DNA from: Poteriospumella lacustris
Taxonomy: Eukaryota; Sar; Chrysophyceae; Chromulinales; Dinobryaceae
Reading direction: 5' to 3'
Length of the DNA stretch: 64,000 bases
NCBI GenBank assembly: GCA_008000375.1
Contig: SMOI01000054.1
Coordinates: forward strand, 62,001-126,000
Every line of letters starts with the position of its first letter. Positions within the stretch are counted from its first letter, which is position 1. A program made the position numbers and the translations under genes. Of the stretch, positions 1 through 9,436 are shown piece by piece. The notes under the pieces were generated by a model. It searched no databases, was not told the origin of the DNA, and saw only the letters and a list, made by a program, of their open reading frames with translations.

Positions 1-113
1 GGCGGGCGACCTCGCCGAGCCCATCGGCGCGGGCCCGGCGCCAAGGGCGGCGCGCCCGCCGCGTCGCCGTTTCAGCGCGCGCACAAAACGACGCGCGCCG
101 CGACGTCGGCGAA

Positions 114-149
<36 letters not shown>

Positions 150-2186
150 GCGGCCGCGCGGCGGCCTGTCGAGCAGCGGCGTCTTCACCGTCGACGCGGC
201 GGGCGGCGTCGCGCCGGCGGCGGCGCGGCACGTGCGCAAGGCCAGCAGCCGCCGCAGCTCCAACGCGGCGGGTGGCAGAGGCGTCGGGCCGCGCGCTGCG
301 ACGAGCGACGCGGGCGACGGCGCCGCGGACGCGCTCGACATGTCCTGCGACTCGCTCGAGTCGCTGCACGTGGCGGGCGTCACGGTGGCCGGGCGGTCGT
401 CGCTGCAGTCGCGACAGCTGCAGCCGTCGGCGGCCACCACCGTCGCGCTGATGCAGCAGGCGCCGCACCAGCCGCAGCCGCCGCTCGCGAAGACGAAGTC
501 GCTGAGCGGCCTGGCGCTGGCGGACGACGACGGCGACGAGGCCGACGCCGCGAGGGGCGGCCTGGACGCGCCGCCGCCGCCGAGCGTCGCCGAGCTGCTG
601 CGCCGCGCCGAGCCGCTGGCGCTCGAGGCGCACGCGGGCGCCGTGACGCGTCTGCGCGCGCCCCGCCGCGCGCCGCACCTGCTGCTGTCGGCGTCGATGG
701 ACGGCACCGTGCGGCTGTGGGGCACGGCCGACGAGGAGCCCGTCGCGCGGCTCGTGCTCAGCGCCGACGGCTTCGGCGCCGCGGCGGCGACTGCGCCGAG
801 CGCTGCGGCGGGCGGCGGCGAAGCGCGGCGCGTCGTGTCGCTGGGCCTCAAGGCGCCGTCGATGGACGACGGCGACGGCGGCGCGGCCACCGACGCCGGC
901 TCGCTCACCGGCAGCCTGACGGCGGCGGTGGCGGCGGTGGCGGTGGCGGCGGTGGCGGCGGTGGCGGTGCGGCGGGCGGCGGTGCGGCGGTGGCGGCGGT
1001 GGCGGCGGTGGGCGGGGGGAAGGCGCTGAAGGTGACGGACCTGTGGACGGAGGAGGCGGCCGAGACCGTCTGGGCCGTCTGCTCCGACGGCGGCGTGCGC
1101 CTCTGGGCGCTGGGCGGCGACTCGGGCGCCGGCGGCCTGCAGCAGCGGCCGCTGCGCGTGCTGCGCGGCCACGAGGACGGTATCACGTGCATCGCCGGCC
1201 TCGACGCGGGCTACGGCGCCGCGGGCGGCAGCGCCTCGGTGCTGGCGGCGACGGGGTCGATGGACCGCACCATTCGCCTGTGGGACGCGCGCGCGCGCAA
1301 GCCGCAGGTGTTTCTGTTCCGCGGCCACGGCGACACGGTGCTGTCGCTGGCCTGGGCCGAGGAGGGCCGCGCGCTGGTCTCGGGCAGCAAGGACCGCATG
1401 ATCAAGATCTGGGACACGCGCGCCGGCCGCCTGCGCTCCACCGCCGAGCGGCACTTCGGCGCGGTGCACACGATCCGCGCGACGCCCGCGACGGGCGGCG
1501 CCGCGGCCGCGGGCGGCGAGGCGCTGCTGCATGCGACGCTGCGTGGCTCGTCGGCGGGCGGCGGCGGCGGTGGTGGTGGCGGTGGCGGTGGCGGTGGCTG
1601 GGGCGCCGCGTCGCACCACGGTCACGGTCACGGCCACGAGAACGCGCTGGCGTTTGTGTCGGTGGGCCGCGACGCGATGATCAACTTCTGGAGCGTCTCG
1701 GGCGACTGCCTCTCGTCGCAGACGGCGCACCGCGGCAACACCGTCGCCATGAGCGGCCTCAGCACCGCGACGAGTCTGCTGGGCGCCCACGGGGCCGGCG
1801 GCTGGCCCGCGCCGCCGATGCTCGTCACGGCGGGCGCCGACGCGCTGATGAAGGTCTGGGACCTGCGCCGCGCGCGCTGCGCCGCCGAGATCGCCACGAA
1901 CGCGACGCTGTCGGCGGGCTTCACGGGCGGCGTGAGCAAACTCGTGTGGACGTCGGCGACGTCCTTCGTGGCGGGCTTCACGGGCGGCGGGCTGCGCCTG
2001 TACGAGAAGGACGCGCAGGGCGCCGTGGGCACCGCCGCCGACCCCTCCGCCGCCGCCTCCGACTGGCAGTGCGTCGAGCTGCGCGGGCAGCTCGGCAGCG
2101 CCTGCACCGACGTCGTCGCCGCCGACGGCTTCGTCGCCTGCAGCGGCAAAAACGGTCGCATTTTGCGCTGGCGCGCCGCGCCGTGA
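1..2186 (+). CDS. WD40-repeat protein, 5' end outside window, one apparent frame break
   Basis: The gene is open from base 1 in frame 1 and ends with TGA at 2184-2186 in frame 3. The upstream part is low-complexity (Gly/Ala/Arg/Ser) and then gives a first WD unit ending in SMDGTVRLWG near 700-720. After a (GGCGGT)n tract at about 915-1015 the reading frame changes and further WD units follow, with endings such as GGVRLWALG, MDRTIRLWDAR, KDRMIKIWDTR, DAMINFWSVSG and DALMKVWDLR. It is therefore a beta-propeller scaffold of about six or seven visible blades; partners cannot be named. The frame change can be explained by an intron with donor at 832 or 835 and AG at 913-914 (80-83 bases, frame restored), or by an indel in the repeat tract. 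Its stop lies 148 bases from the converging gene's stop. Confidence 0.8.
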
Positions 2187-2284
2187 GCGCCGTGTACATA
2201 TCGATCGGTGTCCCGGCGGCACCTGTAACTGTAAATAGCTCGTCGTTGGGGCGGTGCGGTAGTTAGGCGGCGCTTAGAAGAACC

Positions 2285-2317
2285 GGAGGCCGCTCGGAGG
2301 CCGCTCGGAGGCCGCCG
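2285..2317. repeat. three tandem 11-base units beyond the minus-strand gene's stop
   Basis: Three consecutive copies of GGAGGCCGCTC (last copy one or two bases altered) lie in the short gap between two converging stop codons. They probably sit in the 3' untranslated region of the minus-strand gene. No function is evident. Confidence 0.6.
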
Positions 2318-2333
2318 CAGGTCCCAGCGGCGC

Positions 2334-3920
2334 TCAGAGGAACCAGAGGCCGGCGTCGCGCAGCACCTGCTGCGTCCGCGCGACGTCCTCGAAGTGCTTC
2401 GGCAGCACGATGGCCTGCGGGTGGCGCTCGGCCTCCGCCGCGTGGCGCAGCTTGTCCGGCTGGTGCTTCAGGAGCTCGGCGTGGAGGATCTGGGTGGGCG
2501 GCAGCACGTAGACGGTGGTGCCGTAGCGCGAGTTGTTCTCCGACAGGCGGTACGCCGCGACGGCGTCCAGCGAGTCCCACGCGATGATCAGGTCGAAGTG
2601 CATCAGCAGCTCGTGCAGCAGGTGCACGGGGCGCTCGGTGCCCTGCGCGATGAAGAAGTCGAAGGAGACGAAGAAGGGCGCGGCGCGCTGGTCCTCGCGG
2701 CCCTTGAAGACCCACAGCGTCTCGACGACCGGGTGCGCGTGCACGACGTTGTCCGGGCGGTCGAACCAGATCGTCGCCGGCGACTGCCACAGCACCTTCA
2801 GCAGGTGGTTGGCCGCGGCGAAGGCCAGCCAGGCCTGCAGGAAGTGGCGGCGCAGCTTCGGACTGAGGCTGGCGGTGGCGCCGCTGCGACCGACGCGCGA
2901 CAGCTGCGGCAGGAAGATCACCTTGATGCCCGACTTGGCCAGGTCGTCGCTCACCTGCTGCGACGTCGTGAACACGCAGAACTTGCCCTTGGACACGCCG
3001 TGCTTGTTCGCGGAGGCGTACGAGTTGAGGAAGAGCTCCATGTCCTCCGCGTCGTCCACGAAGACGCCCACGACCACTTTGCCGTTCGAGTGCTTCGGCA
3101 CGCCGCGCATCGCCTGCTGCACTTCGTCGCCGAAGCGGAAGAAGTCCAAAATGAGGGCGCGCGCCGCGGCGTACGCGGGTTCTTCCGGCAGCACGCGGCC
3201 GTCGACAAAGTTGGACGTCAGCGCGAAGGAGCCGTCCGCCTGGCGGTCGGCGTGCAGCATGTGGTACGAGGCGACGTCGTGGAAGGTCTCCGTCACGGCG
3301 ACACACACGCCCGGCTTGTCGGGGACCACTGCGATGTCCAGCACCTTGCAGACCTCGCCCATCTCGTCGAAGCTGTTCAGCGGCTTGTGCGAGAAGACGA
3401 CGACGGGCTGCACGGCGCGCGTGTCGCCCGGGTACTGGCTCAGATACTTGTCGAAGAAGGCCTTCGGCTCCACCGTTATTATACTCTTCCACTTGGTCTT
3501 CTCCATGTGAATGTTCTTCGGCAGGATCTGCTCGTGCAGCGTGGACATGTTGCCCACGGCGTGCGAGCAGCTCCACAGCTGGTCCAGCTCCTCGAACGTG
3601 TAGCCCTCCTTCTTCTGCAGCGGGGGCAGAGGAATAGACCCGTCAGAACTGCTGGTGGATGGGGCAGACTCCGCTTGTGGACAAGGCTCCGTCACTTGCT
3701 GCACTGCCGCTGTGGAGGTGGAGGCGACAGACGCGCGAATCTTCGCGTCGAGCCCCGTCGCCTCGGGACAAGAAACTTTGGAAGGATCGTAGCCAACATA
3801 ATAACCGGCGAAACCCGTGCACACAAGCCAGGCAATAAACAGGGCGAACTCCAAGGTCGTCCGCAGAAACGACTTCTTCACCTTCTTCTTGGGACCGCCG
3901 CCGTGGACGTTCGAATTCAT
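2334..3920 (-). CDS. type II membrane protein with glycosyltransferase-like lumenal domain
   Basis: A 528-residue single-exon protein. A basic cytosolic start (KKKVKKS at about residues 11-17) is followed by one hydrophobic span (about 25-45), then a Ser/Thr/Pro stem and a globular domain: the topology of Golgi glycosyltransferases. In the C-terminal half the stretch HFLQAWLAFAAANHLLKVLW, then IWFDRPDNVV and later DLIIAWDSLDAV, resembles nucleotide-diphospho-sugar transferases, in which a helix precedes the metal-binding strand. I do not see a clean DxD motif; FDRPD and WDSLD are the nearest candidates. Family membership is inference; the membrane topology is seen directly. ATG at 3918-3920 is the first in-frame start. 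It is transcribed divergently from the NlpC/P60-TTL gene, with 443 bases between the two start codons. Confidence 0.7.
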   Translation of the reverse strand: MNSNVHGGGPKKKVKKSFLRTTLEFALFIAWLVCTGFAGYYVGYDPSKVSCPEATGLDAKIRASVASTSTAAVQQVTEPCPQAESAPSTSSSDGSIPLPPLQKKEGYTFEELDQLWSCSHAVGNMSTLHEQILPKNIHMEKTKWKSIITVEPKAFFDKYLSQYPGDTRAVQPVVVFSHKPLNSFDEMGEVCKVLDIAVVPDKPGVCVAVTETFHDVASYHMLHADRQADGSFALTSNFVDGRVLPEEPAYAAARALILDFFRFGDEVQQAMRGVPKHSNGKVVVGVFVDDAEDMELFLNSYASANKHGVSKGKFCVFTTSQQVSDDLAKSGIKVIFLPQLSRVGRSGATASLSPKLRRHFLQAWLAFAAANHLLKVLWQSPATIWFDRPDNVVHAHPVVETLWVFKGREDQRAAPFFVSFDFFIAQGTERPVHLLHELLMHFDLIIAWDSLDAVAAYRLSENNSRYGTTVYVLPPTQILHAELLKHQPDKLRHAAEAERHPQAIVLPKHFEDVARTQQVLRDAGLWFL

Positions 3921-4363
3921 GGTTCGCTCAACTGGCTCAGACGACTGCTCACCAAAACGCTACAATATCAGTCTACTGAGAATTCGAGGCGTGTACTCCA
4001 CCAACAGGTATGCAAATGTGATCTGAACTCGTTCGATGTCAAAGTTCAGTCGCGCCGCTTGCGACGGCAACGACCCGACCCAGACGTACGCAAATCTTCA
4101 AAAAGCCCCAGACTTTGGGTGGGACGTGACCGTTACAAAAATCGATGCGCCTCGTCGCCTCGTCGCCTCGTCGCCTCTGCCGACGACAACTGACGCAAAC
4201 GCTAGTGTTTGCACTCACTTGCCTACTGTATTCCCCGCCGCTGGCCTCCTTGTCGCCGAATTCACAGTCTCGACTGTATTTTTGAGTCTTCGACAATTCG
4301 CTGGCAGCCAAGCCCTGAAATCGACCGCATTTAGCCGCTGTATCGTCCTAGAATCCTGTGCAA
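3921..4363. promoter_or_regulatory. divergent intergenic region with CGCCTCGT repeats
   Basis: This 443-base gap separates two divergent start codons and should hold both promoters. It contains a tandem 8-base CGCCTCGT-type repeat at about 4148-4177. I see no convincing TATA box or coding potential. Confidence 0.45.
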
Positions 4364-6886
4364 ATGGAGGGAGACGCGCTGAAAGCAGATTCGCCAGTTG
4401 CCGAAGCATGTATAACAGAGAACAATGAGCCCAACACATCCTCCTCACGTGCCACCAGTCGCAGAGCGTCCAAAGAAGTCATCTTCGTCGGAGATAACCC
4501 GCCAAATGCCCAGCCGAACTTGCAAGCCTCGTTTCTGAAATTTCGCGACCAGAAGATCAAGGAGATGCAGATGATGAAGATGGCCAAGCAGGCAGCGCTC
4601 ACCAACAACCGCACGCCGGAGTTCAAGGACGCTTTGCGCAGAAAGTTCGTCGAAACGGCGAAGAAATACCTCGGGGTGCCCTACGCGCTGCGCTACAAGA
4701 ACCCCGAGGACCCCGTCGCTCCCTTGTACCTGGACTGCTGTGCGCTGGTGCGCCAGGCGCTGCAGGACTTGCAGGACGACTTCGGCTTCGCGATTGGGCG
4801 CTGGAACCAGTGCTACCAGATCGACACGCTGCCCATCGCGCTGCAGCAGGCGGAGCTGAAGCCGGGCGACCTCATCTTCTACGAGGGCGAGTACTACTCC
4901 AGCCGCTCCAAGCCGCAGAAACACAAAATGGTCCACGTGGAGATCTTCCTGGGCGGAGAGACGGGGGAGGAGTGCATCGGGTCGCGCTACCACCGCGGAA
5001 AGGTGTCGGTCTTCCCGTCGTTCCAGTTCACCAGCACCACCTGGAAGCTGGTCAAGTACCACTTCCGCTCGATCGACACGTGGCTCGACGGCGTGTGCAA
5101 GTCGTGCTGCCCCGAGCACTCCTGGCAGTCGGACTCCCTCAGCTACCTCGAGGCGGCGGGGAAGCGGTCGATCTTCTCCGACGCGTCGCTGGAAGACGTC
5201 GACGCCGGCGGCGACGAGGACGAGGACGGCGAAGTGGCCCTCTGCGTGTTCAGCAACACCGACACCACAGCCACTGCAGTAACCGCAGATGGGGAGGAAA
5301 GCGCAAAGGGCGATGCTGACCGGGAGCTGCAGGAACCGGCGGCAGTCGACGAGGCGCTCGCATCGGCTCCGAAGGCCGCCGAGTCGCCGGCAGCTGCGGC
5401 CGCGCCGAAGAAGGTCGCAGGCAGCGTGAAAACGAAGCGGCCGTCGCCGTATCGCAGCGGGTCGAACAACGACATCGATAGCAGCAAGAGCCAGGACGGG
5501 GTGGGCTCCAGCTCCAAGCTGAAGGCCGCCGGCGCCGTCAAGGCCGCGGCCAGCCGCAGCGCGAAGACGGAGGCGGGCCACTCGTACTACGTCGGGAAGA
5601 GCAACGGCTGGCGCCTGGTGAAGGACGCGATGGATCGCCGCGGCTGGACACAGCTGCCCTTCGACTACCAGTTCACCACACGCTTCGGGCTGAAGTGGGT
5701 GGAGCGCCGGTCGCAGATCGACTACCGCGCGCACCAGCCGGGCCAGCTCGTGTGCCACATCCCGAACAACGACGTGCTCTGCACCAAGATCGGACTGCTG
5801 TCCGTCATGCGCGACTGCTTCCAGGCCAAGTATCCGTCCGCGCCAGATGCCCCCGCGCCAGTGGTGCCGTGGATCCCCGAGACGTACGACTTGGAGCTGC
5901 CGTCGGACGTGCACCAGCTGCTGCGCCTCGAGGAGCAGCACCAGGCCCAGCTGGCCGCCATCGACGACGCATCGCTGCGCGAAGAGCAGCGGAACATTTG
6001 GATCTACAAGCCGGCCGCATGCAACCGCGGCCGCGGCATTCGCGTCGTGTCGGGCCTCGACGCGCTGCGGACGATTTGCCTCGGCGAGGAGCTCGCGGCG
6101 AGCAACGGCGCGGCGAAGCGAGCGGACGCGGGGCCCAGCAGCGGCCTGACGAACCCCAACAAGGTCAAGGGCGTGGTGCAGAAGTACATCACCAACCCGC
6201 TGCTCGTGCAGGGCTGCAAGTTCGACATCCGCTGCTACCTGCTCGTCGCGCGCAACTTCCCCTCGACGGTCGCCTTCTACCACCCGGGCTACTGCCGCCT
6301 GGCGCTGAAGCCCTACCCGACGACGAAGGCCGAGCTCGTCGCGTCGCTGGAGGACGCCATGATGCACCTCACCAACGCCTCCGTCCAGAAGAAGGGCGCC
6401 GACTACGCCGCCCTCGGCGACATGCAGATCCAGTCGATCGCCCAGCTCGCGACGCACATGCGGCAGACCGGCCGCGAGGCCAACGCGACGTACATCGAGC
6501 AGCAGCTGGACGCGGACATCATGCGCTGCATGGCGGACCTGCTGCGCGCGAGCAACCACAAGTTCTTGCGCCAGCACGGCTACTTCGACCTGCTGGGCTG
6601 CGACTTCATGATCACGGCGGACAACCAGCTGCACCTGCTGGAGGTCAACACGAACCCGGCTATGTCCCTGGACAACGCCGTCTTGGAGGACCTGCTGCCG
6701 CGCGTGATCGACGGCGCCCTCGAGCTGGTGCTGCAGACACAAGGCCCCGACGTCGTGGCGGAGGCGGGCAGCATCGAGGCCGTGCAAGTCGACGTCGAGC
6801 GAGTCCTCGCCGACAAGCTGCCCGCGACGCGCGCGGACTTCAGACTGCTCTACGACGAGTCGAAGAACTGGTTTTTCTCCGGCTAA
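4364..6886 (+). CDS. NlpC/P60-like hydrolase fused to tubulin-tyrosine-ligase-like domain
   Basis: An 840-residue single-exon protein; the ATG at 4364 is chosen over the in-frame GTG at 4358. Residues about 95-245 match an NlpC/P60 papain-like fold. Cys125 lies in a DCCALV motif equivalent to DCSGLV, His191 in HVEIFLGG, and a third polar residue is His210 in the SRYHRGKV segment, so the catalytic triad looks intact. An acidic/Ala/Ser linker (about 270-400) leads to a TTL-type ATP-grasp domain (about 405-840). Its motifs include IYKPAACNRGRGIR, the FDIRCYLLV strand, HLTNASVQKK and LLEVNTNPAMSLDN with the metal-binding Glu/Asn. TTL-like enzymes add Tyr, Glu or Gly to tubulin or other proteins. 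The NlpC/P60 half suggests a paired amide-bond hydrolase, which is inference. No signal peptide is seen, so it probably acts in cytosol or axoneme. Confidence 0.9.
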   Translation: MEGDALKADSPVAEACITENNEPNTSSSRATSRRASKEVIFVGDNPPNAQPNLQASFLKFRDQKIKEMQMMKMAKQAALTNNRTPEFKDALRRKFVETAKKYLGVPYALRYKNPEDPVAPLYLDCCALVRQALQDLQDDFGFAIGRWNQCYQIDTLPIALQQAELKPGDLIFYEGEYYSSRSKPQKHKMVHVEIFLGGETGEECIGSRYHRGKVSVFPSFQFTSTTWKLVKYHFRSIDTWLDGVCKSCCPEHSWQSDSLSYLEAAGKRSIFSDASLEDVDAGGDEDEDGEVALCVFSNTDTTATAVTADGEESAKGDADRELQEPAAVDEALASAPKAAESPAAAAAPKKVAGSVKTKRPSPYRSGSNNDIDSSKSQDGVGSSSKLKAAGAVKAAASRSAKTEAGHSYYVGKSNGWRLVKDAMDRRGWTQLPFDYQFTTRFGLKWVERRSQIDYRAHQPGQLVCHIPNNDVLCTKIGLLSVMRDCFQAKYPSAPDAPAPVVPWIPETYDLELPSDVHQLLRLEEQHQAQLAAIDDASLREEQRNIWIYKPAACNRGRGIRVVSGLDALRTICLGEELAASNGAAKRADAGPSSGLTNPNKVKGVVQKYITNPLLVQGCKFDIRCYLLVARNFPSTVAFYHPGYCRLALKPYPTTKAELVASLEDAMMHLTNASVQKKGADYAALGDMQIQSIAQLATHMRQTGREANATYIEQQLDADIMRCMADLLRASNHKFLRQHGYFDLLGCDFMITADNQLHLLEVNTNPAMSLDNAVLEDLLPRVIDGALELVLQTQGPDVVAEAGSIEAVQVDVERVLADKLPATRADFRLLYDESKNWFFSG

Positions 6887-7357
6887 ACGCTATGTACCAT
6901 GCCAGGTCTGCAGGTGGTGCAAGACTGGTGCGACAGTGAATGCGCTCCCGTCTAGGCCGTAGCGCCGTGTACCGCAAATGACTGTAACAGCGGCAAACGT
7001 GTTTCTCTCCCACCGCACAGGTCAACAAAGTGTAACTGTGAGTATCGAACAGTGCTGCTCTCTTTGGCCGGTGGAAAGTGCCGCAGTGAGTGTGAGCCCC
7101 TGCGCAGTACCCGCAGCACAGCACCACCAGCGCCATGAACCTCGCCGCCTACGATTCCGAAACGCTCCGTTTCTTCAGTTTTTTCGCGTCGCGATTTTTG
7201 AAAGGCGGCGTCCTCGTTTTGAGTCCCCTTCGACGCCTTCGACCGCCTCGTCGCAGGTCGCGAGCGCTGAAGCGCTCCCGTCACAGTCGCTACCATCTCC
7301 AGCGACGAGTTGCTGTGGAGGTCTGAGACGAGAGCCTGTGCTCGCAACGATACCGGG
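6887..7357. other. intergenic, no recognised gene
   Basis: 471 bases between the TTL-fusion stop and the SET-gene ATG. A 64-codon reading frame starts at 7135 but has no recognisable domain and no splice path that I can support into the SET gene. The region most likely holds the 3' end of one gene and the promoter and 5' leader of the next. Confidence 0.4.
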
Positions 7358-8335
7358 ATGCTGAAGCCTGTTCGTGCCGACAATGTCTGCTCGCAGCCTT
7401 CTAAGATTCCGAACGGAGGCGCTGGCTTGTTTGCCAAAGTTGACATCCCTCGAGGAACCCTGATATGTACCTACGCTGGTCGGCTGTATGACTCCACCGA
7501 GGCCGTTTACCGTGATCCGACGTACATGGTCAACTTCGAGCTGGGAAAAGGGTTCAAGTTGGATGGAGATGGAGAGGACGGGGACATTGGCCACTTCGCC
7601 AATGCGACCCAAATAAATGACGAAGGGGTTGCTGATCCGCCCCAAAATGCGCGGTTCTGCATGCGAACCAAAAAACAGTGGATCGTTGTGAACCACCAAT
7701 CCGGGGAGGCGTACCTCCGCGGTCGCTTCGACCTCATCGCAAAGCGAGATATCAAGGCGGGCGACGAGATAATTTTGGACTATGGTAAAGGATACTGGAA
7801 GACGATGCACGAGTACTGGGAGAATGGGCCTCCGCCCAGATCCGAAGTGTCGATCGCTCGAGAAGAGAGGGCTCGGAGGAGGCTTGAGCGGATTAAAATC
7901 TGGAAGAACTCTGAATCCCACACAAACGCTGCAACAGAGTCACTTGAGCCAGACGAGAAAGCGGAAGGTTCGTCGCCCAGTCAGGAAGCAGCCCCTCGAC
8001 GAACCGATTCCACTGGACGTCGACGCGATACCAAATCACGAGAAGTCTCCGTCCCAGAAGACCCCCACATCGAAGCCTCGCGGACAAGCAAACGAAAGCG
8101 CAGTATAAGCAGCATGAACGCACAGCCTACTCCCCCAATCAAGCGGCCTCGCTCAGTGAAGGTCGCTTTGTCTTCTGGGAAAGGGGTGAAGCGACCGGTG
8201 GCGCCGAAGCGTTCTGTTGAGAGGAAACCTGCAAATGCGGTAGTAGCGAAAGTCAGAAAGTCCACTGCGACGGTCGCCGCTGTATCGAGTGAACCCGGCG
8301 TAAGGAGAAGTGCCCGCCTCGGTTCGGGCAAGTAG
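7358..8335 (+). CDS. SET-domain protein with altered NHSC motif
   Basis: A 325-residue single-exon protein; the ATG at 7358 is the first in frame after an upstream stop. The SET domain occupies about residues 10-150. It shows the GGAGLFA motif after a short N-terminus, an IGHFANATQ segment where lysine methyltransferases have FxNHSCxPN, then NARFCM, and the closing AGDEIILDYGKGYW. Compared with the canonical motif, Asn is kept but His, Ser and Cys are replaced by Ala, Thr and Gln, so SAM binding or catalysis may be modified. The C-terminal half is basic and disordered (KRKRSISS, PIKRPRSVK, VRRSARLGSGK), with likely nuclear-localisation clusters, suggesting a chromatin role. Base composition is much less GC-rich than in the neighbours. 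Its stop lies 78 bases from the converging deaminase gene. Confidence 0.88.
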   Translation: MLKPVRADNVCSQPSKIPNGGAGLFAKVDIPRGTLICTYAGRLYDSTEAVYRDPTYMVNFELGKGFKLDGDGEDGDIGHFANATQINDEGVADPPQNARFCMRTKKQWIVVNHQSGEAYLRGRFDLIAKRDIKAGDEIILDYGKGYWKTMHEYWENGPPPRSEVSIAREERARRRLERIKIWKNSESHTNAATESLEPDEKAEGSSPSQEAAPRRTDSTGRRRDTKSREVSVPEDPHIEASRTSKRKRSISSMNAQPTPPIKRPRSVKVALSSGKGVKRPVAPKRSVERKPANAVVAKVRKSTATVAAVSSEPGVRRSARLGSGK

Positions 8336-8413
8336 CGGACCCTCGTCGCTGTGACAGGGGAGTATTGTCCTCTAGATGTGACGTTCAAATATGAATTATA
8401 GTGCTGTTTTCTT

Positions 8414-9133
8414 TCATTCACAACCGATCATGGCCAGCTCCTTCTCGATGCTCGGCCCACACACGCCTCGGCCCAGGTCGTATCCGGGGTACCGGAACTT
8501 CTCCGTGCGCAAAGATGTAAAGAACCTCTTCAACAATATCGCAGAGTCTTCTTCGCAAACCCCACCAACGACTTGCAATGATTGGTGGAAGGGGTGCTTG
8601 TGCAAGTGGAGGCTCTGCCACGACCCGCAGGCGCCCATGCGCAAATCTGGAGCGGCGTACACCACCCGCGATATTCGGAAGTTTTGGATGGCGCCCAGGC
8701 ACATCATACAGGGCTCCAATGTGGTGTACAGTGTGCAATTTAGAAGGCGCCAGTTCTTTTTGAAGTCTGCGGCACTTCGCAGGGCTCGAAGCTCTGCGTG
8801 TGCGGTAGCATCGTGCGTCTCCTCGACCATGTTGCGGCCGGTCGACACAACGTTGCCGTTTTCGTCCACGACTACTGCCCCGATGGGTACTTCTTTTTCC
8901 CGATAAGCATGCTGCGCCAATCTCAGTGCGAGTTTCATGAATCTGACGTCATCAGGGCGGCGATCTGTCCGATCGTCCTCCGTCGAGGCAATTTCCCCGA
9001 ACCCCCGCGACGAAAGGTGAAAGGACGATGCAGCTCGTGCAAACCTCTGCGGAATGGTTCGAAATGCCCCAATGGGGTTACTCTTTGATACAAGTATCGT
9101 CAGCACCATGACTAGGAGATGTAAGTGGATCAT
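8414..9133 (-). CDS. TadA-like tRNA adenosine deaminase with N-terminal targeting sequence
   Basis: A 239-residue protein with the cytidine/deoxycytidylate-deaminase zinc fold: HAELRAL (zinc ligand His and catalytic Glu) and PCMMC (two zinc-ligand Cys) in the spacing usual for TadA. TadA enzymes convert the wobble adenosine of tRNA-Arg to inosine in bacteria, plastids and related systems. The N-terminus is a hydrophobic segment (about residues 2-16), then a polar stretch and a GAF step at about 23-25 followed by a Ser/Arg-rich, acid-free region. This resembles the bipartite plastid presequences of heterokont algae, where Phe follows the signal cleavage site. Organelle location is inference; a plain secretory or mitochondrial signal is the alternative. 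The ATG at 9131-9133 is directly visible. Confidence 0.85.
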   Translation of the reverse strand: MIHLHLLVMVLTILVSKSNPIGAFRTIPQRFARAASSFHLSSRGFGEIASTEDDRTDRRPDDVRFMKLALRLAQHAYREKEVPIGAVVVDENGNVVSTGRNMVEETHDATAHAELRALRSAADFKKNWRLLNCTLYTTLEPCMMCLGAIQNFRISRVVYAAPDLRMGACGSWQSLHLHKHPFHQSLQVVGGVCEEDSAILLKRFFTSLRTEKFRYPGYDLGRGVCGPSIEKELAMIGCE

Positions 9134-9306
9134 GCACTGTCGTCAATGCGGGACAGTCGGCTGGCTGATGATGTTGGTGCCGGAAACTGTTGATAACAAT
9201 CAAAGCGACAATCCACAATGCATTCAGGAATACAGATTTCTCTGTGCTGCAAAATACCAAGTGATTGTCCAACAAACCAAGGTTCTTTTATTGTTTACCA
9301 TCCATA

Positions 9307-9330
9307 TAACTATAACGTTAGTTATAGTTA
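9307..9330. repeat. perfect inverted repeat, 10-bp stem with 4-base loop
   Basis: Arms 9307-9316 (TAACTATAAC) and 9321-9330 (GTTATAGTTA) are exact reverse complements separated by GTTA. The AT-rich hairpin stands out in a GC-rich region. It lies about 175 bases upstream of the deaminase start on the minus strand. It could be a protein-binding palindrome or a terminator-like hairpin; no T-run follows. Confidence 0.6.
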
Positions 9331-9436
9331 CCATCCCTGCCACCGGCCGCCGGTGGCGCAGAAGTGAACCGCTGAGCCGCCGTCATCGTCGTCGCGTCAC
9401 GATGGTCGTCGTCAGGGTGTGATGCGCACTGCGCAA

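Noticed and set aside
4445-6787. 780-residue antisense frame over the TTL fusion
   Set aside because: The sense frame carries catalytic motifs of two known folds; the antisense product has none.
7135-7326. Upstream exon of the SET gene
   Set aside because: Starts with ATG but no in-frame splice to the SET frame is supported.
7358-8335. Viral-type SET protein acquired by transfer
   Set aside because: The altered core motif recalls small SET proteins, but the long basic nuclear-type tail and the normal gene context give no evidence of viral origin.
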